DNA of 64,000 nucleotides from Pleurocapsa sp. PCC 7327 (GTDB lineage: Bacteria; Cyanobacteriota; Cyanobacteriia; Cyanobacteriales; Microcystaceae). Below are positions 7,639 to 16,135 of the stretch, in pieces (the stretch's first letter is position 1; every line of letters starts with the position of its first letter). The notes beneath the pieces were generated by a model, which was not told the origin of the DNA, did no database searches, and was given only the letters and a program-made list of their open reading frames with translations. The stretch lies in contig NC_019689.1 in assembly GCF_000317025.1 (NCBI RefSeq), positions 4,573,501 to 4,637,500 of the forward strand, read 5' to 3'. Made by a program: the position numbers and the translations under genes.

Positions 7639-10600
7639 TTACTGCATTTGAACCGATCGCGCTGTTCTTCGCTTCAGCAACACGTAGACGGCAGGCAAAA
7701 AGTAGAGAGCAAGAAAGGTTGTGCCTCCTAACCCTCCAGCAACGACAATCGCCAACGGATTCCAAAAACCCGTCGGATCGACCAGGAGCGGTGCAAACCC
7801 AGCCACATCAGTAATCGTAGTAGTAATCATGTGACGAGTAGCATGAAGAACCACTTCGCCCGTTGCCTTGCGATCGCCCCGTCGCGCCCAGCGATCTTCA
7901 AGGAGTGCCGCCAGGGTTACTGTGGACTCATTGACGGCAATCCCAATCAGTCCGATCGTGCCCACGACGGCGGTAAATCCGAAGGGAGAGCCAGAAACCC
8001 ACAGAGCAAGGAATCCCAGTCCTACTGAGAGGATAGCCACAACCACAACCAGTCCGGCTAGGATAAAGGAATTGAACGTCAGCACCAGAGTTGCCAGCAT
8101 CAGGATTCCCAGCACGCCGACGGTAGACACTAAATTAGCAACAGCCGAGTTGCGTTCCTCTGCCTCGCCACCGATTTCTAACCGATAACCAGAGGGTAAA
8201 GTAAACCCACTCGCTTTGAGTCGAGCTTGAAAATCTTTCAGTACCACCGAGGGAAGTACTCCTGCCGCGACGAATCCATCGATTGTATTAACCCGTTGTC
8301 CGTCCCGGCGGACGATAGCAGCTTGTTCGGGAATCAGCTCGAGTTTGCCCAACGCAGAAAGCGGGATTGGTTGAGCCGATTCGCTGCCCGAAGAGGAGCG
8401 CAAATTGAGGGATCTGATTTGGCTGAGGTCGGCGCGATCGCCCGCTGACAGGCGTACCCGCACGGGGAGTTCTTCAGTCCCTTCTAAGACTGAGCCGCCG
8501 ACCGTTCCCTCTAAAGTCGTGTCGAGTTGTTGGGCGATCGCCGTTTTGTCGAGTCCGGCGATACGAGCTTGTTCCTCGTCCAGGCTCAGCGCCAATGTTG
8601 GCAGAGATTCTCCAAGGGTTGCTCGCGTCTGAATCACGCGATCGACTTTAGCGAGTTCCGAGCGCAACTGTTCGCCGAGCGCTTGTAATTGCCTGAGATC
8701 GGGTCCGTAGAGCCGCATTTCAACTGGTGCCTCATAGGCTGGTCCTTGTTCTAATTGACGCACCAGCACTCGTGCTTGCGGAAACGCTTGCTCTAGTAGT
8801 TTCTGGAGATTTTGAATCGCGAGATGGGGGGGGATGTTGGGACGCAGTTGCACGATCGCCTGGGCATAATTGGCTGACTCCCGACCGGTCGGAGAGTTGT
8901 AATAAATTTTTGGGGCGTTGCTACCGACAAACCAATGTACGTCTTCTACGCCAGGTTGTTGTCGAATCAGTTTCCGCGCTTGCAAAACCGTAGACTCGGT
9001 TTCTTTTATGGAACTTTGAGTGGAAAGTTCAAACTCAATCGAAAATTGATCGCGTCCCGAAGGGGGAAAAAATTGCTCCTCCAAGTGAGGAAATAGAGTA
9101 AAACCCATGACGGGCATCACCAAAGCAAGGCTAATGGCTAGCATGGGTTTGCTGAAGGCGCGATCTAACGACCAGCGATAGATTCGGGTGAGGCGAGGAT
9201 GGGAAAATCCCGCCTGCCACCAACTTGGAGCGCTAGCAATCGGTCGCCAATCGTGCAGCTTTCCCGCTAGTGCTGGCAAGATTGTCAGGGAAACAAACAG
9301 AGAACTAAACAGTCCGAAAATTGCCGTAATGCCGATAGTATTGACGAACTCGCCGATACTGCCAGAAGCTAGTGCGATCGGCATGAAGGCGATCGCGGTA
9401 GTCAGCGTGGAACTGAAGAGGGGAATGCCCATAGTGCGGACGCTTTGGGCGATCGCGTCTGCCGCTGTCATTCCCTTGAGCAAGCGAACCTGCACTTCGT
9501 CTGCTATGACGATCGCGTTATCGATCAACAGCCCCAGGGCAATAATCATGCCGACGATGGAAATCTGATGCAGGGGGATTCCCAAAACATTCATCTCCCC
9601 GAATACCATCAGACCCGACAGCGGCAAAGTAACCCCTATTACTAGTGCCGAACGCCAGCCCATCAAGAGAAATACCGTCGTCATTGCCAGCAGCGAGCCG
9701 ACAATCAGTTCTTGAATTACTGAATCGATCCTTGCCTCCACATAGCGATTCTGATTGAGAATGACCTGCACGCTAATGCCCTTCGGCAGCTCGGTGCGGA
9801 ATTGGGCAAGCACTTCACTCGCCTCCTGTTTCCACACATCCAATCGTCTGTTTGACTCCACTAACACGCCCAGCGCGATCGCGGGTTTACCGCTCACCCA
9901 CGCTAGCGTGGTGGCAGGCACGGCGATACCCTTCTCGATGCGAGCGATATCGCTCAACCGAGCAAACTGTCCGCTTGCGCTCGTCCGAATCGGGATGCGC
10001 CGAATTCTCTCCAGCGAGTCTAACTCCCCTTCGACCTCCAGCAGTAAATCGTTCTGCTGCCCCCGCACTTGTCCCGCCGAAACCTTGGCATCGCTAGCTT
10101 CGATTTGCTCTACTACCTCTTGTGCCGTCAGTCCCAGTCCTGCGAGTTCTTTTGGATTTACCTCCACTACGATTTCTTCGTCGGGAGCGCCAAAGAACTC
10201 GACTTTCTCCGTACCGCTGATTGCGCGGAGGCGATTTTCTAATTCCTTGCTCCAACGTCGCAGAATTGCATAGTTGGCAGGAGAGTCTAACTCCCAGGTA
10301 AGAGCGACGATCGCAGCATTAGCTCGCACGTCGGTTTCTCGGAATTCTGGTTCCCGGGCGCCAGCAGGTAATTGGGAAACGACGTCGTTAAGGCGATCGC
10401 GCACCCGCGACCACACTGGCTCGACATCTTTCACCCAATCGTAAAGTTCTACATAGATAATCGAAATCTCAACCTGAGAGCTAGATTCCACCCAATCTAC
10501 CTCTTCGATTTCGTCTAGCTCCTGTTCTATCGGCTCGGATACCAGCGCCTCTACGCGTTCCGGCGTTGCTCCCGGAAAGCGAGTCGTCACTAGCGCTCCT

Positions 10601-10722
10601 CGCTCCACGCCTACCGGATCTTCCATCCGAGGCAGGCTCAGGAAGGACGACAACCCCCAGACCAGAATCAGACCAATGCTAAGAATTAGCAGGAGACGAT
10701 TGCGATAGAAAAGATTGAACAT
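7639..10722 (-). CDS. RND-family efflux permease (AcrB/MdtB-like)
   Basis: Inner-membrane proton-driven exporter of 1,027 residues, the usual size for the family. It has TM1 (LLLILSIGLILVWGLSSF), two large periplasmic porter loops (about 35-330 and 550-850) and two sets of TM helices. TM4 carries the proton-relay Asp in LGLLIDNAIVIADEV, in a single-Asp form as in several cyanobacterial and MdtB-type pumps, and the FPGATPERVE segment near the N-terminus is typical. The HlyD-like adaptor follows 39 bp downstream and should be co-transcribed. No outer-membrane TolC gene is visible. Substrate (drug or metal) is not determined; CzcA-type heavy-metal signatures were not recognised. Confidence 0.93.
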   Translation of the reverse strand: MFNLFYRNRLLLILSIGLILVWGLSSFLSLPRMEDPVGVERGALVTTRFPGATPERVEALVSEPIEQELDEIEEVDWVESSSQVEISIIYVELYDWVKDVEPVWSRVRDRLNDVVSQLPAGAREPEFRETDVRANAAIVALTWELDSPANYAILRRWSKELENRLRAISGTEKVEFFGAPDEEIVVEVNPKELAGLGLTAQEVVEQIEASDAKVSAGQVRGQQNDLLLEVEGELDSLERIRRIPIRTSASGQFARLSDIARIEKGIAVPATTLAWVSGKPAIALGVLVESNRRLDVWKQEASEVLAQFRTELPKGISVQVILNQNRYVEARIDSVIQELIVGSLLAMTTVFLLMGWRSALVIGVTLPLSGLMVFGEMNVLGIPLHQISIVGMIIALGLLIDNAIVIADEVQVRLLKGMTAADAIAQSVRTMGIPLFSSTLTTAIAFMPIALASGSIGEFVNTIGITAIFGLFSSLFVSLTILPALAGKLHDWRPIASAPSWWQAGFSHPRLTRIYRWSLDRAFSKPMLAISLALVMPVMGFTLFPHLEEQFFPPSGRDQFSIEFELSTQSSIKETESTVLQARKLIRQQPGVEDVHWFVGSNAPKIYYNSPTGRESANYAQAIVQLRPNIPPHLAIQNLQKLLEQAFPQARVLVRQLEQGPAYEAPVEMRLYGPDLRQLQALGEQLRSELAKVDRVIQTRATLGESLPTLALSLDEEQARIAGLDKTAIAQQLDTTLEGTVGGSVLEGTEELPVRVRLSAGDRADLSQIRSLNLRSSSGSESAQPIPLSALGKLELIPEQAAIVRRDGQRVNTIDGFVAAGVLPSVVLKDFQARLKASGFTLPSGYRLEIGGEAEERNSAVANLVSTVGVLGILMLATLVLTFNSFILAGLVVVVAILSVGLGFLALWVSGSPFGFTAVVGTIGLIGIAVNESTVTLAALLEDRWARRGDRKATGEVVLHATRHMITTTITDVAGFAPLLVDPTGFWNPLAIVVAGGLGGTTFLALYFLPAVYVLLKRRTARSVQMQ

Positions 10723-10829
10723 GCCGTTGCCGATCGCTTCCTTAAATTATCTATCAACTTTCACAAGTTTCACTGCCATAAAGGTAAGCTAACTGGTCAG
10801 AATCCTACTTTAGCCCAAGTTTATTTGCA

Positions 10830-10974
10830 CTGAGATCTTGCGCCATTCTCAACAACTGCTGTTGTCATTAATTTCCTGGCCGATCGAAAAAGTCTTCTAA
10901 CGAAGACTCGATAGGAATTTTAGTCGATTTTAATCGAGTTGAGCTTTGAGCCTAGAACTAAAGTTCTAGGCGTT
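10830..10974 (+). repeat. Palindrome-rich dispersed repeat, copy A of the 34145-34289 element
   Basis: This 145-bp stretch matches 34145-34289 without gaps, with 13 mismatches by hand. It is a chain of hairpins: CAACA..TGTTG, GTCTTC-TAAC-GAAGAC, CGATT-TT-AATCG and CCTAGAACT-AA-AGTTCTAGG. Unlike the other copy, its right end lacks the matching terminal inverted repeat, so this copy looks truncated. It sits upstream of the RND operon, where it may contribute transcript ends. Confidence 0.85.
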
Positions 10975-10985
10975 ATTTAGCTAAA

Positions 10986-11015
10986 GTCGCGGAAGGCGAC
11001 CGCACGCGTGCGGTC
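10986..11015. repeat. Adjacent hairpin and perfect 18-bp palindrome
   Basis: GTCGC-GGAAG-GCGAC (10986-11000) is followed directly by the perfect palindrome GACCGCACGCGTGCGGTC (10998-11015), sharing the GAC. It looks like the compact GC-rich palindromes scattered in cyanobacterial intergenic DNA. It lies between the start of the RND gene and the end of the Uma2 gene, both on the minus strand, and could end Uma2 transcripts, although no T-run follows. Confidence 0.6.
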
Positions 11016-11100
11016 AGAAACTCCAGAAACTGCCAAGATCGACAACGCGATAGGTGTTGATTTTAGAAGGAGAGAGATTGCAGTAATCAGTACGGGTAAA

Positions 11101-11673
11101 TCAATAAAGAATTCCTTCTAAATCGAGGACAAAACCTGGCAGAACATTTTCACCTGATAACTGAGATGGATTTTGTAAAATTTCGGGGGGCTGTCCGGGA
11201 CGGTAAATTTCTACCATTTTGCTCATAGGGTCGAGCAACCATCCCAGTCGCGCTCCGTTATCGATATACTCTTGCATTTTGTCGCGCAAATCTTTGAGGC
11301 TATCGGATGGCGAGCTTAGTTCGGCAACAAATTCAGGGCAGATGGGAGGAAAAGTTTGGCGCTCGTCGGCACTAAGATTATTCCATTGGACTAAGCTTAT
11401 CCAGGAGGCATCGGGAGAACGAAACGATGAGTTAGGTAGTTGGAACATTGTAGAAGAATCAAAGGCGATTCCAGTGCCGTCGCTATCGGTCCAGTTCCCC
11501 AATCTTTGAGATAGTTTAAGATTGCGAGAACCGCTTTCTCCACCCGTCGGCGACATGACAACTAATTCTCCTCGTGCGGTCAGTTCTAATTTGGCATCGG
11601 GATTGGCATAACACAGTTGGGTAAACTGTTCGGCGCTCAAATGAATGACTGGTTCTAGCTTTAACGTAACCAT
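11101..11673 (-). CDS. Uma2-family (DUF820) PD-(D/E)XK endonuclease-like protein
   Basis: A 190-residue protein of the Uma2 family, which is greatly expanded in cyanobacteria and has a restriction-endonuclease-like fold. Visible motifs are the N-terminal LSAEQFTQLCYANPDAKLEL, the SPTGGESG segment, SPDASWISL with the catalytic Asp, and the E-x-SPSD motif FVAELSSPSDSLKDLRDKM with a Lys in the following helix. The C-terminal GARLGWLLDP and VEIYRPGQ are typical. The biological role of the family is unsettled. It borders the transposon-rich zone to its right. Confidence 0.85.
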   Translation of the reverse strand: MVTLKLEPVIHLSAEQFTQLCYANPDAKLELTARGELVVMSPTGGESGSRNLKLSQRLGNWTDSDGTGIAFDSSTMFQLPNSSFRSPDASWISLVQWNNLSADERQTFPPICPEFVAELSSPSDSLKDLRDKMQEYIDNGARLGWLLDPMSKMVEIYRPGQPPEILQNPSQLSGENVLPGFVLDLEGILY

Positions 11674-11928
11674 CGCGATCGCACCTGGGAGTATCGACGA
11701 AATGAGATGAGTCCGGGCGGTAAGTAAGCAAACCCCCGTGGTTGGGATAGAACAAATATACCATAAGATGAGAGGAAGTAAAAGAAGGCATCATTCCCTT
11801 CTGAGAGATAGCGAAGGATTTTTCGCACTACCAGTTATTGTGGTCATTCATCCGGATTTGATATTACCCAGATTTTATTGCCTAGAAGTCCCGATTTGAT
11901 TAGGTTTTTGAGTTTTTCAGGAACGACT

Positions 11929-12032
11929 AACTAATCCGATTTAACTCAATCGGTAGGGTTTTCTAACGAGGTAGCTTGTGGAACCTTCTTCACTGCGTTT
12001 CCAACTAATCCGAATTAACCCAATCGGTGGGG
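11929..12032 (+). repeat. Pair of 30-bp direct repeats, each palindromic
   Basis: Copies at 11929-11958 and 12003-12032 begin AACTAATCCGA and end CAATCGG followed by T-A/G-GGG; 27 of 30 positions match. Each contains the inverted pair CCGAT..ATCGG, so each can fold as a small hairpin. The 44-bp spacer has no similarity to the repeat. Two units are too few for a CRISPR array and the unit is itself palindromic. Confidence 0.7.
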
Positions 12033-12090
12033 AGTACATCCTCCCAAAAATCGAACAAAACACATACCTCAAATCCTTGTCCTATAAGCA

Positions 12091-12147
12091 ATCGACACCA
12101 CTTAACGAAAAATATAGGGTTTTGGGGATTTGGTGAGTGGTGTCGAT
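12091..12147. repeat. 12-bp perfect inverted repeat (stem-loop)
   Basis: ATCGACACCACT at 12091-12102 is exactly complementary to AGTGGTGTCGAT at 12136-12147, with 33 nt between. It may be a relic of transposon ends or an RNA hairpin; no ORF lies inside. Confidence 0.65.
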
Positions 12148-12200
12148 GACCATGTTACAAAACCTCCTTAATTATCCTAAAACCTAGATAACATAATACT

Positions 12201-12230
12201 TTGGTGGTGCTGCTGGTTCTTGACCACCAA
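12201..12230. repeat. 8-bp inverted repeat (stem-loop)
   Basis: TTGGTGGT at 12201-12208 pairs perfectly with ACCACCAA at 12223-12230 across a 14-nt loop. It lies just upstream of the ISAs1 fossil and may belong to its left end. The remaining DNA from 11674 to 12323 shows no gene. Confidence 0.5.
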
Positions 12231-12323
12231 TAGTTAACACTCTGGAAACAGATTCTCCCGAAACAGGGCTATTTCATTCTAGATGTTATGATGTCTATGG
12301 TAAAGTAAAAGCCAAGAGAGTAA

Positions 12324-12850
12324 ATGAATCAAATAGCAATTCTCAAAGCGTTTGAGGGAATGCCACTTGTTTGAGATAGAACGTATTCCATCCTACAGTG
12401 CTATCAGAAGAGTATTGCTCAATACAGATTATCAAGACTAGGCGCTGAGGCTAGCTAGCTTTTTTGGTGTCGTGCCAGAAGCCGGAGAAACTATAAGTTT
12501 AGACGGCAAGACATTAAGAGGCTCATACTTAGTTCAAGAAGATAACCCAGAAAGCGAGCCACATCCGGCAATTATTCTGGTAACGGCTTATGTGGTTGAA
12601 AGAGGATTAATTCTACCACCGCAGCAAGTTAATTACGGGAGTAATGAAATTACTGCCCGGCCAGAGTTAATCAAAAATTTAGCGGTTTCGGGAGTGGTCT
12701 TTGCTTTTGATGCGATTAACACCCAAAAAAACTATCGAAACAATTATCGCCACTGGCAATCATTATCTAGCAGCAGTTAAGAGCCATCAGAACCGTCTGT
12801 ATCGAGAAATTCAAGAGAATTTCACACCTGAACTCCGAAATAATACTTAA
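12324..12850 (+). mobile_element. ISAs1-family transposase remnant (degenerate)
   Basis: Decayed DDE transposase of the ISAs1 (H-repeat-associated) type. Pieces in order: an ATG-led MNQIAILKAFEGMP, then in another frame EIERIPSYSAIRRVLLNTDYQ followed by a TAG, then VPEAGETISLDGKTLRGSY with the first catalytic Asp, and VNYGSNEITARPELIKNLAVSG and VFAFDAINTQK with the second Asp. At the seven-A run 12725-12731 the frame slips, after which TIETIIATGNHYLAAVKSHQ continues the family sequence to about 12832. At least one internal stop, two frame changes and loss of the C-terminal third make it non-functional. It abuts an NYN-gene fragment on the opposite strand. Confidence 0.85.
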
Positions 12851-13346
12851 ATTTGGTTTTAGCAGCATCTTGAGTGAGTTTTATACGTAAACTATTGAAG
12901 TCAAGTTCAATTCCCAATAGTTCGCACGCATAGCGTAAATTATTTCCATCAACGTAAATATATGTGCAAGGTTCTTTGACTGAAATTTCAGGAACGATTT
13001 TTATAGGCTTTAGTTGCTGAAAGAGATTTTGAATTGGAGGATTAATTTCTGTTTTTTTCAGCGGGAATTCAGTAACCTTAGAAGAGCAGAGAGCAACTTT
13101 AACAGAATGTTGTACTTTGTCAAGTTTTAACAGCACTAGACGTTGGCGAGTTTCTTGCTTAGCAGTTTTTTCTTTGAGCTTTTTTAATTCGCTGTTGAGA
13201 GAAGTATTTTCTGTACAAAGAAGGATTATTTGCTTTTGCCGTTCGGCGCATTTAGTCTGTAAGATGGTATTATTTTCCTTAATCTCGGCAACTTGGCGAT
13301 CGAACTTTTCACGCTCTTTGTGAACTCCGAAAGGTAGATTCTCCAA
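12822..13346 (-). pseudogene. Coiled-coil NYN-domain protein fragment, truncated
   Basis: A minus-strand frame of 174 residues beginning at TTG, since no ATG is available. Residues about 8-70 are charged heptad-like coiled coil (EREKFDRQVAEIKENN, ELKKLKEKTAKQETRQ). From about 128 an NYN/PIN-like nuclease domain starts, YIYVDGNNLRYACELLGIELD, closely matching the start of the intact LabA-like protein at 23527 (FIDGSNLFYAALQLGIEID). Only about 45 residues of the domain remain; the second acidic motif is missing because the ISAs1 remnant takes over. A TnpB fossil lies upstream. The 12-bp TGAACTCCGAAA occurs at both ends of the fragment (12829 and 13321). Probably non-functional. Confidence 0.7.
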
Positions 13347-13378
13347 CCCCCTATAAACAAGCAGATAAAAATAACTTG

Positions 13379-13462
13379 ATGAAGAACCACAACCTAGCTA
13401 GAGCCATAGCTAATGGCGGGTTCTACGAATTCAAGCGACAAGTATCTTGTATAAGTTCTTAA
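13379..13462 (+). mobile_element. TnpB (IS200/IS605 OrfB-type) C-terminal fragment
   Basis: A 27-residue frame reads MKNHNLARAIANGGFYEFKR then QVSCISS and a stop. TnpB proteins have the near-identical motif (M-x-KNH-x-LA-x-AI-x-D-x-G-F-x-EF-x-RQ-x-EYK) just after the second RuvC catalytic Glu. Sequence before and after does not continue the protein, so this is a fossil. Short length limits certainty, but the motif is specific. No insertion-sequence ends or guide-RNA scaffold were recognised. Confidence 0.65.
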
Positions 13463-13509
13463 GAGCGGTGTTGCGTCACTGTTGCGTCAAATCGCCTAAA
13501 ATTAAGGGA

Positions 13510-13596
13510 CGGAGAGGGAGGGATTCGAACCCTCGTTAGAGTCACCCCTAAACAGCATTTCCAGTGCTGCGCCTTCAACCACTCGGCCACCTCTCC
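13510..13596 (-). tRNA. tRNA-Ser (anticodon GGA)
   Basis: On the minus strand the 7-bp acceptor stem GGAGAGG pairs with CCTCTCC-like 3-prime sequence. The anticodon arm CAGCA-CTGGAAA-TGCTG gives anticodon GGA, a long class II variable arm (GGGGTGACTCTAACG region) follows, then the T-arm GAGGGTTCGAATCCCTC. Length is 87 nt including discriminator G73, as in bacterial serine tRNAs. CCA is not encoded. Confidence 0.95.
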
Positions 13597-13658
13597 AGTG
13601 GGGCCACAATCTACGATTATACAATAATAATCTGTTATTAGTAAAAAAAATCATAATT

Positions 13659-14027
13659 ATGACGCGATATTATCAAATTCGCATTCACAATCGCCAAGCC
13701 GGAACCGAACACACCCTAAAAGTTCCAGAAGATAAATATATCCTCCGCAGCGCGGAACTTCAGAGCTGCGAGTTGCCTTTCTCTTGTCGCAATGGAGCTT
13801 GTACGACTTGTGCGGTGCGCGTTCTATCAGGCGAAATTTATCAACCGGAAGCCATGGGACTGTCGCCAGAATTAAAGCAAAAAGGTTACGCGCTATTGTG
13901 CGTCAGCTATCCTCGTTCGGACTTGGAAGTCGAAACGCAAGACGAAGATGAAGTCTACGAACTGCAATTCGGTCGCTATTTTGCCAAGGGAAAAGTGCGC
14001 TTTGGCTGGCCATTGGATGAAGATTAG
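13659..14027 (+). CDS. Plant-type 2Fe-2S ferredoxin with C-terminal extension
   Basis: Electron carrier of 122 residues. The cluster ligands are Cys in FSCRNGACTTCAV (C-x4-C-x2-C) and the fourth Cys in YALLCVSYP about 37 residues later. Compared with PetF (about 97 residues) it has an acidic C-terminal tail, DEDEVYELQFGRYFAKGKVRFGWPLDED, like the extended ferredoxins called FdC2 in plants and cyanobacteria. The function of that class is not settled; photosynthetic or regulatory redox roles have been proposed. The inositol-phosphatase family gene follows 79 bp downstream in the same direction. Confidence 0.9.
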   Translation: MTRYYQIRIHNRQAGTEHTLKVPEDKYILRSAELQSCELPFSCRNGACTTCAVRVLSGEIYQPEAMGLSPELKQKGYALLCVSYPRSDLEVETQDEDEVYELQFGRYFAKGKVRFGWPLDED

Positions 14028-14106
14028 AAAGCCTGTAAGCAGCTTGACTGAAACCTCCCCCCTTCTTGCCTTTAAAATTTAAGAGCGAAAATCTAACCTC
14101 GTTATA

Positions 14107-14973
14107 ATGGCTCGACTTTCTTCCAACCAACTGCAAATTTTCTTAGATATCGCCACAGAAGCCGTGATGTCTGCTGGCGCTATTTTGCTAGATTGCTGGG
14201 GCAAGATAGAAACAATAGAAGAAAAAGGTCGTCCGGACGATCTAGTGACAGAAGCGGATAAAAAAGCAGAAGACGCGATTCTTGCCGTATTGCGCCGTCA
14301 CGTTCCCGACCATCAAATTTTAGCCGAAGAATCCGGTCGGCTTGGAAATGAAGAGAATGATTATCTCTGGGCGATCGATCCCCTTGATGGCACGACTAAT
14401 TATGCTCATGGCTATCCGGTTGCTGTAGTTTCGGTAGGATTGCTCGTCGAAGGGATCCCGCAGGTAGGGGCAGTATACAATCCCTTTCGTAACGAATTAT
14501 TTCGGGCGGCTAGAGGATTGGGCGCAACGCTTAATCGTCATCCCATCGGCGTTTCTGGAACCGAAGAATTGAGTAAAAGCCTGCTCGTCACAGGATTTGC
14601 CTACGATCGCCGGGAAACAGCCGATAATAACTACGCCGAATTTTGTTACCTAACCCATCTAACTCAGGGCGTGCGTCGCAGCGGTTCGGCAGCGCACGAT
14701 TTAACCGATGTCGCCTGCGGCAGGCTTGATGGTTACTGGGAAAGAGGCATTCGCCCTTGGGATATAGCAGCAGGGCTTGTTATTCTCGAAGAAGCTGGTG
14801 GGGTTGCGAGTGCTTACGACGGAAGTCCCCTTGTCATTGAGTCCGGTCGCGTTTTGGCGACTAACGGGAAAATCCATGCTAGTCTGAGTCAGTCCCTCCA
14901 AGAAGCGGCAACGCGATCGCCATACTTTAGCGATCGCACTCACGCTATTGCGAAAGAACAATTGCTGAAATAG
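14107..14973 (+). CDS. Inositol monophosphatase family protein (SuhB-like)
   Basis: Mg2+-dependent, Li+-sensitive phosphatase fold of 288 residues, cytosolic. Metal-site motifs are complete: AEESG (Glu), WAIDPLDGTTNYAHG (the D-P-L-D-G-T signature) and WERGIRPWDIAAGLVILEEAGG (second Asp). Natural substrates in cyanobacteria may be inositol-1-phosphate, fructose-1,6-bisphosphate or histidinol phosphate, and sequence alone does not choose. The neighbouring hisZ makes a histidinol-phosphatase role conceivable, but that is speculation. Start at the ATG at 14107. Confidence 0.9.
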   Translation: MARLSSNQLQIFLDIATEAVMSAGAILLDCWGKIETIEEKGRPDDLVTEADKKAEDAILAVLRRHVPDHQILAEESGRLGNEENDYLWAIDPLDGTTNYAHGYPVAVVSVGLLVEGIPQVGAVYNPFRNELFRAARGLGATLNRHPIGVSGTEELSKSLLVTGFAYDRRETADNNYAEFCYLTHLTQGVRRSGSAAHDLTDVACGRLDGYWERGIRPWDIAAGLVILEEAGGVASAYDGSPLVIESGRVLATNGKIHASLSQSLQEAATRSPYFSDRTHAIAKEQLLK

Positions 14974-15062
14974 ATTAGTATTGCTATCTTCAGCAGAATC
15001 TGAGAGATACTAGAAAGATACTAGAAAAAGCTATCGATACTCCCAAACTATTATGACCCCCT

Positions 15063-15974
15063 ATGTCTTTTAAGATCCAACAAGGACTATTTAAACTCGA
15101 TATTGTCGATCATTATGCAATTCTGGGCATTTCCCTAGATTCGGATACCAAGCAAATTCGTCAGCGCTATCTCAAAATAGCTCAACGATTGCATCCCGAT
15201 ACCTGTAAAGCTACCAGCAACGCAGAAAAACAACAAGCCAATCAAATCCTGTCGAAGCTAGTCAATCCCGCCTACGAACAGTTGTCTAAAGACGTCACTC
15301 GGACAGAATATCTCTTAATTCTGTCTCAAATGGGAAAAACTTTAACCTTGGATGGCGGCAAAATTACGCTTGTTAGCGAATCTGCCAAGCAATTGGCTCA
15401 AGCAATTGGCAATGCAGACCAACTCTATAAAAAATTACTGCAATCTCTGGCTTTAGAGCAATATACATCGATAGATAAAATTCTCGGCACGATCGCTCAG
15501 ATCAGCGAACTGAACTTAGTTTACTTGATGCTCAAACAGGGTCAGATCGCTCCAGTAAAAGCAACTCAGACTTTCGCTGCCAAGCCAGCAGCGGAGAGCC
15601 AAGTTAAAAAAACAGAGCCAGAAACTCCCGTATCTCCAGTGGCAAGCTATATTCGCCGCGCTCAAGAGTATTTGGATAGAAAGAACTCCGCCCAAGCCAT
15701 TGTCGAGATGCGAGATGCGCTTAAGATAGAGCCGAATAATAGCACTTGCCACGGTTTGATGGGTTTGGCGTATCTCCAACAGAACCAGATGACAATGGCA
15801 AAAGTTCACATCAATAAAGCTTGGCAAGCCAATCCTAAAGATCCTATTGCCATGAAAGCGAAGCAGGAACTTAATAAGCTGGTTCCATCCGAGGATAGCA
15901 AGTCCAAGACTTCAGCCGAGCGATCGTCGAGCAGTGGTTTTTTAGGCGGTCTGTTTGGTGGTAAAAAGAAGTGA
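15063..15974 (+). CDS. J-domain protein with C-terminal TPR repeats
   Basis: A 303-residue DnaJ-type co-chaperone. The N-terminal J domain (about 16-80) has HYAILGISLDSDTKQIRQRY and the HPD tripeptide (RLHPDTCKA) needed to stimulate Hsp70, followed by NPAYEQL. The Gly/Phe and zinc-finger regions of canonical DnaJ are absent. Residues about 195-270 form one to two TPR units (AQEYLDRKNSAQAIVEMRDAL, GLMGLAYLQQNQMTMAKVHI). The tail is Ser/Lys/Gly-rich (SSSGFLGGLFGGKKK), often a membrane-contacting or flexible end. A DnaK partner is not adjacent. Confidence 0.88.
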   Translation: MSFKIQQGLFKLDIVDHYAILGISLDSDTKQIRQRYLKIAQRLHPDTCKATSNAEKQQANQILSKLVNPAYEQLSKDVTRTEYLLILSQMGKTLTLDGGKITLVSESAKQLAQAIGNADQLYKKLLQSLALEQYTSIDKILGTIAQISELNLVYLMLKQGQIAPVKATQTFAAKPAAESQVKKTEPETPVSPVASYIRRAQEYLDRKNSAQAIVEMRDALKIEPNNSTCHGLMGLAYLQQNQMTMAKVHINKAWQANPKDPIAMKAKQELNKLVPSEDSKSKTSAERSSSSGFLGGLFGGKKK

Positions 15975-16135
15975 TTGGGAAGAGGGGAAGATGGGGTGGA
16001 GAAACCTCCTGAATTCTGGCTCCTGTATGAGCGAGTTTTTAAGATTAACTGTCGGTAAGTTTCTAGAGTTTCTAGATAAACCCGCCCTTACGACTCCTGA
16101 CTCCTAAAACTGATTACTGATTATTGATTGCTGAA

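Noticed and set aside
7831-10273. Many plus-strand open frames of 60-170 codons opposite the RND permease
   Set aside because: They are antisense shadows of a GC-rich, well-conserved minus-strand gene with no independent signals.
11929-12032. Two direct 30-bp repeats as a minimal CRISPR array
   Set aside because: Only two copies, each palindromic, spacer 44 bp with no cas gene nearby.
12472-12780. Treating the ISAs1 segment as an intact small gene
   Set aside because: Family sequence continues on both sides in other frames, so it is a piece of a broken transposase.
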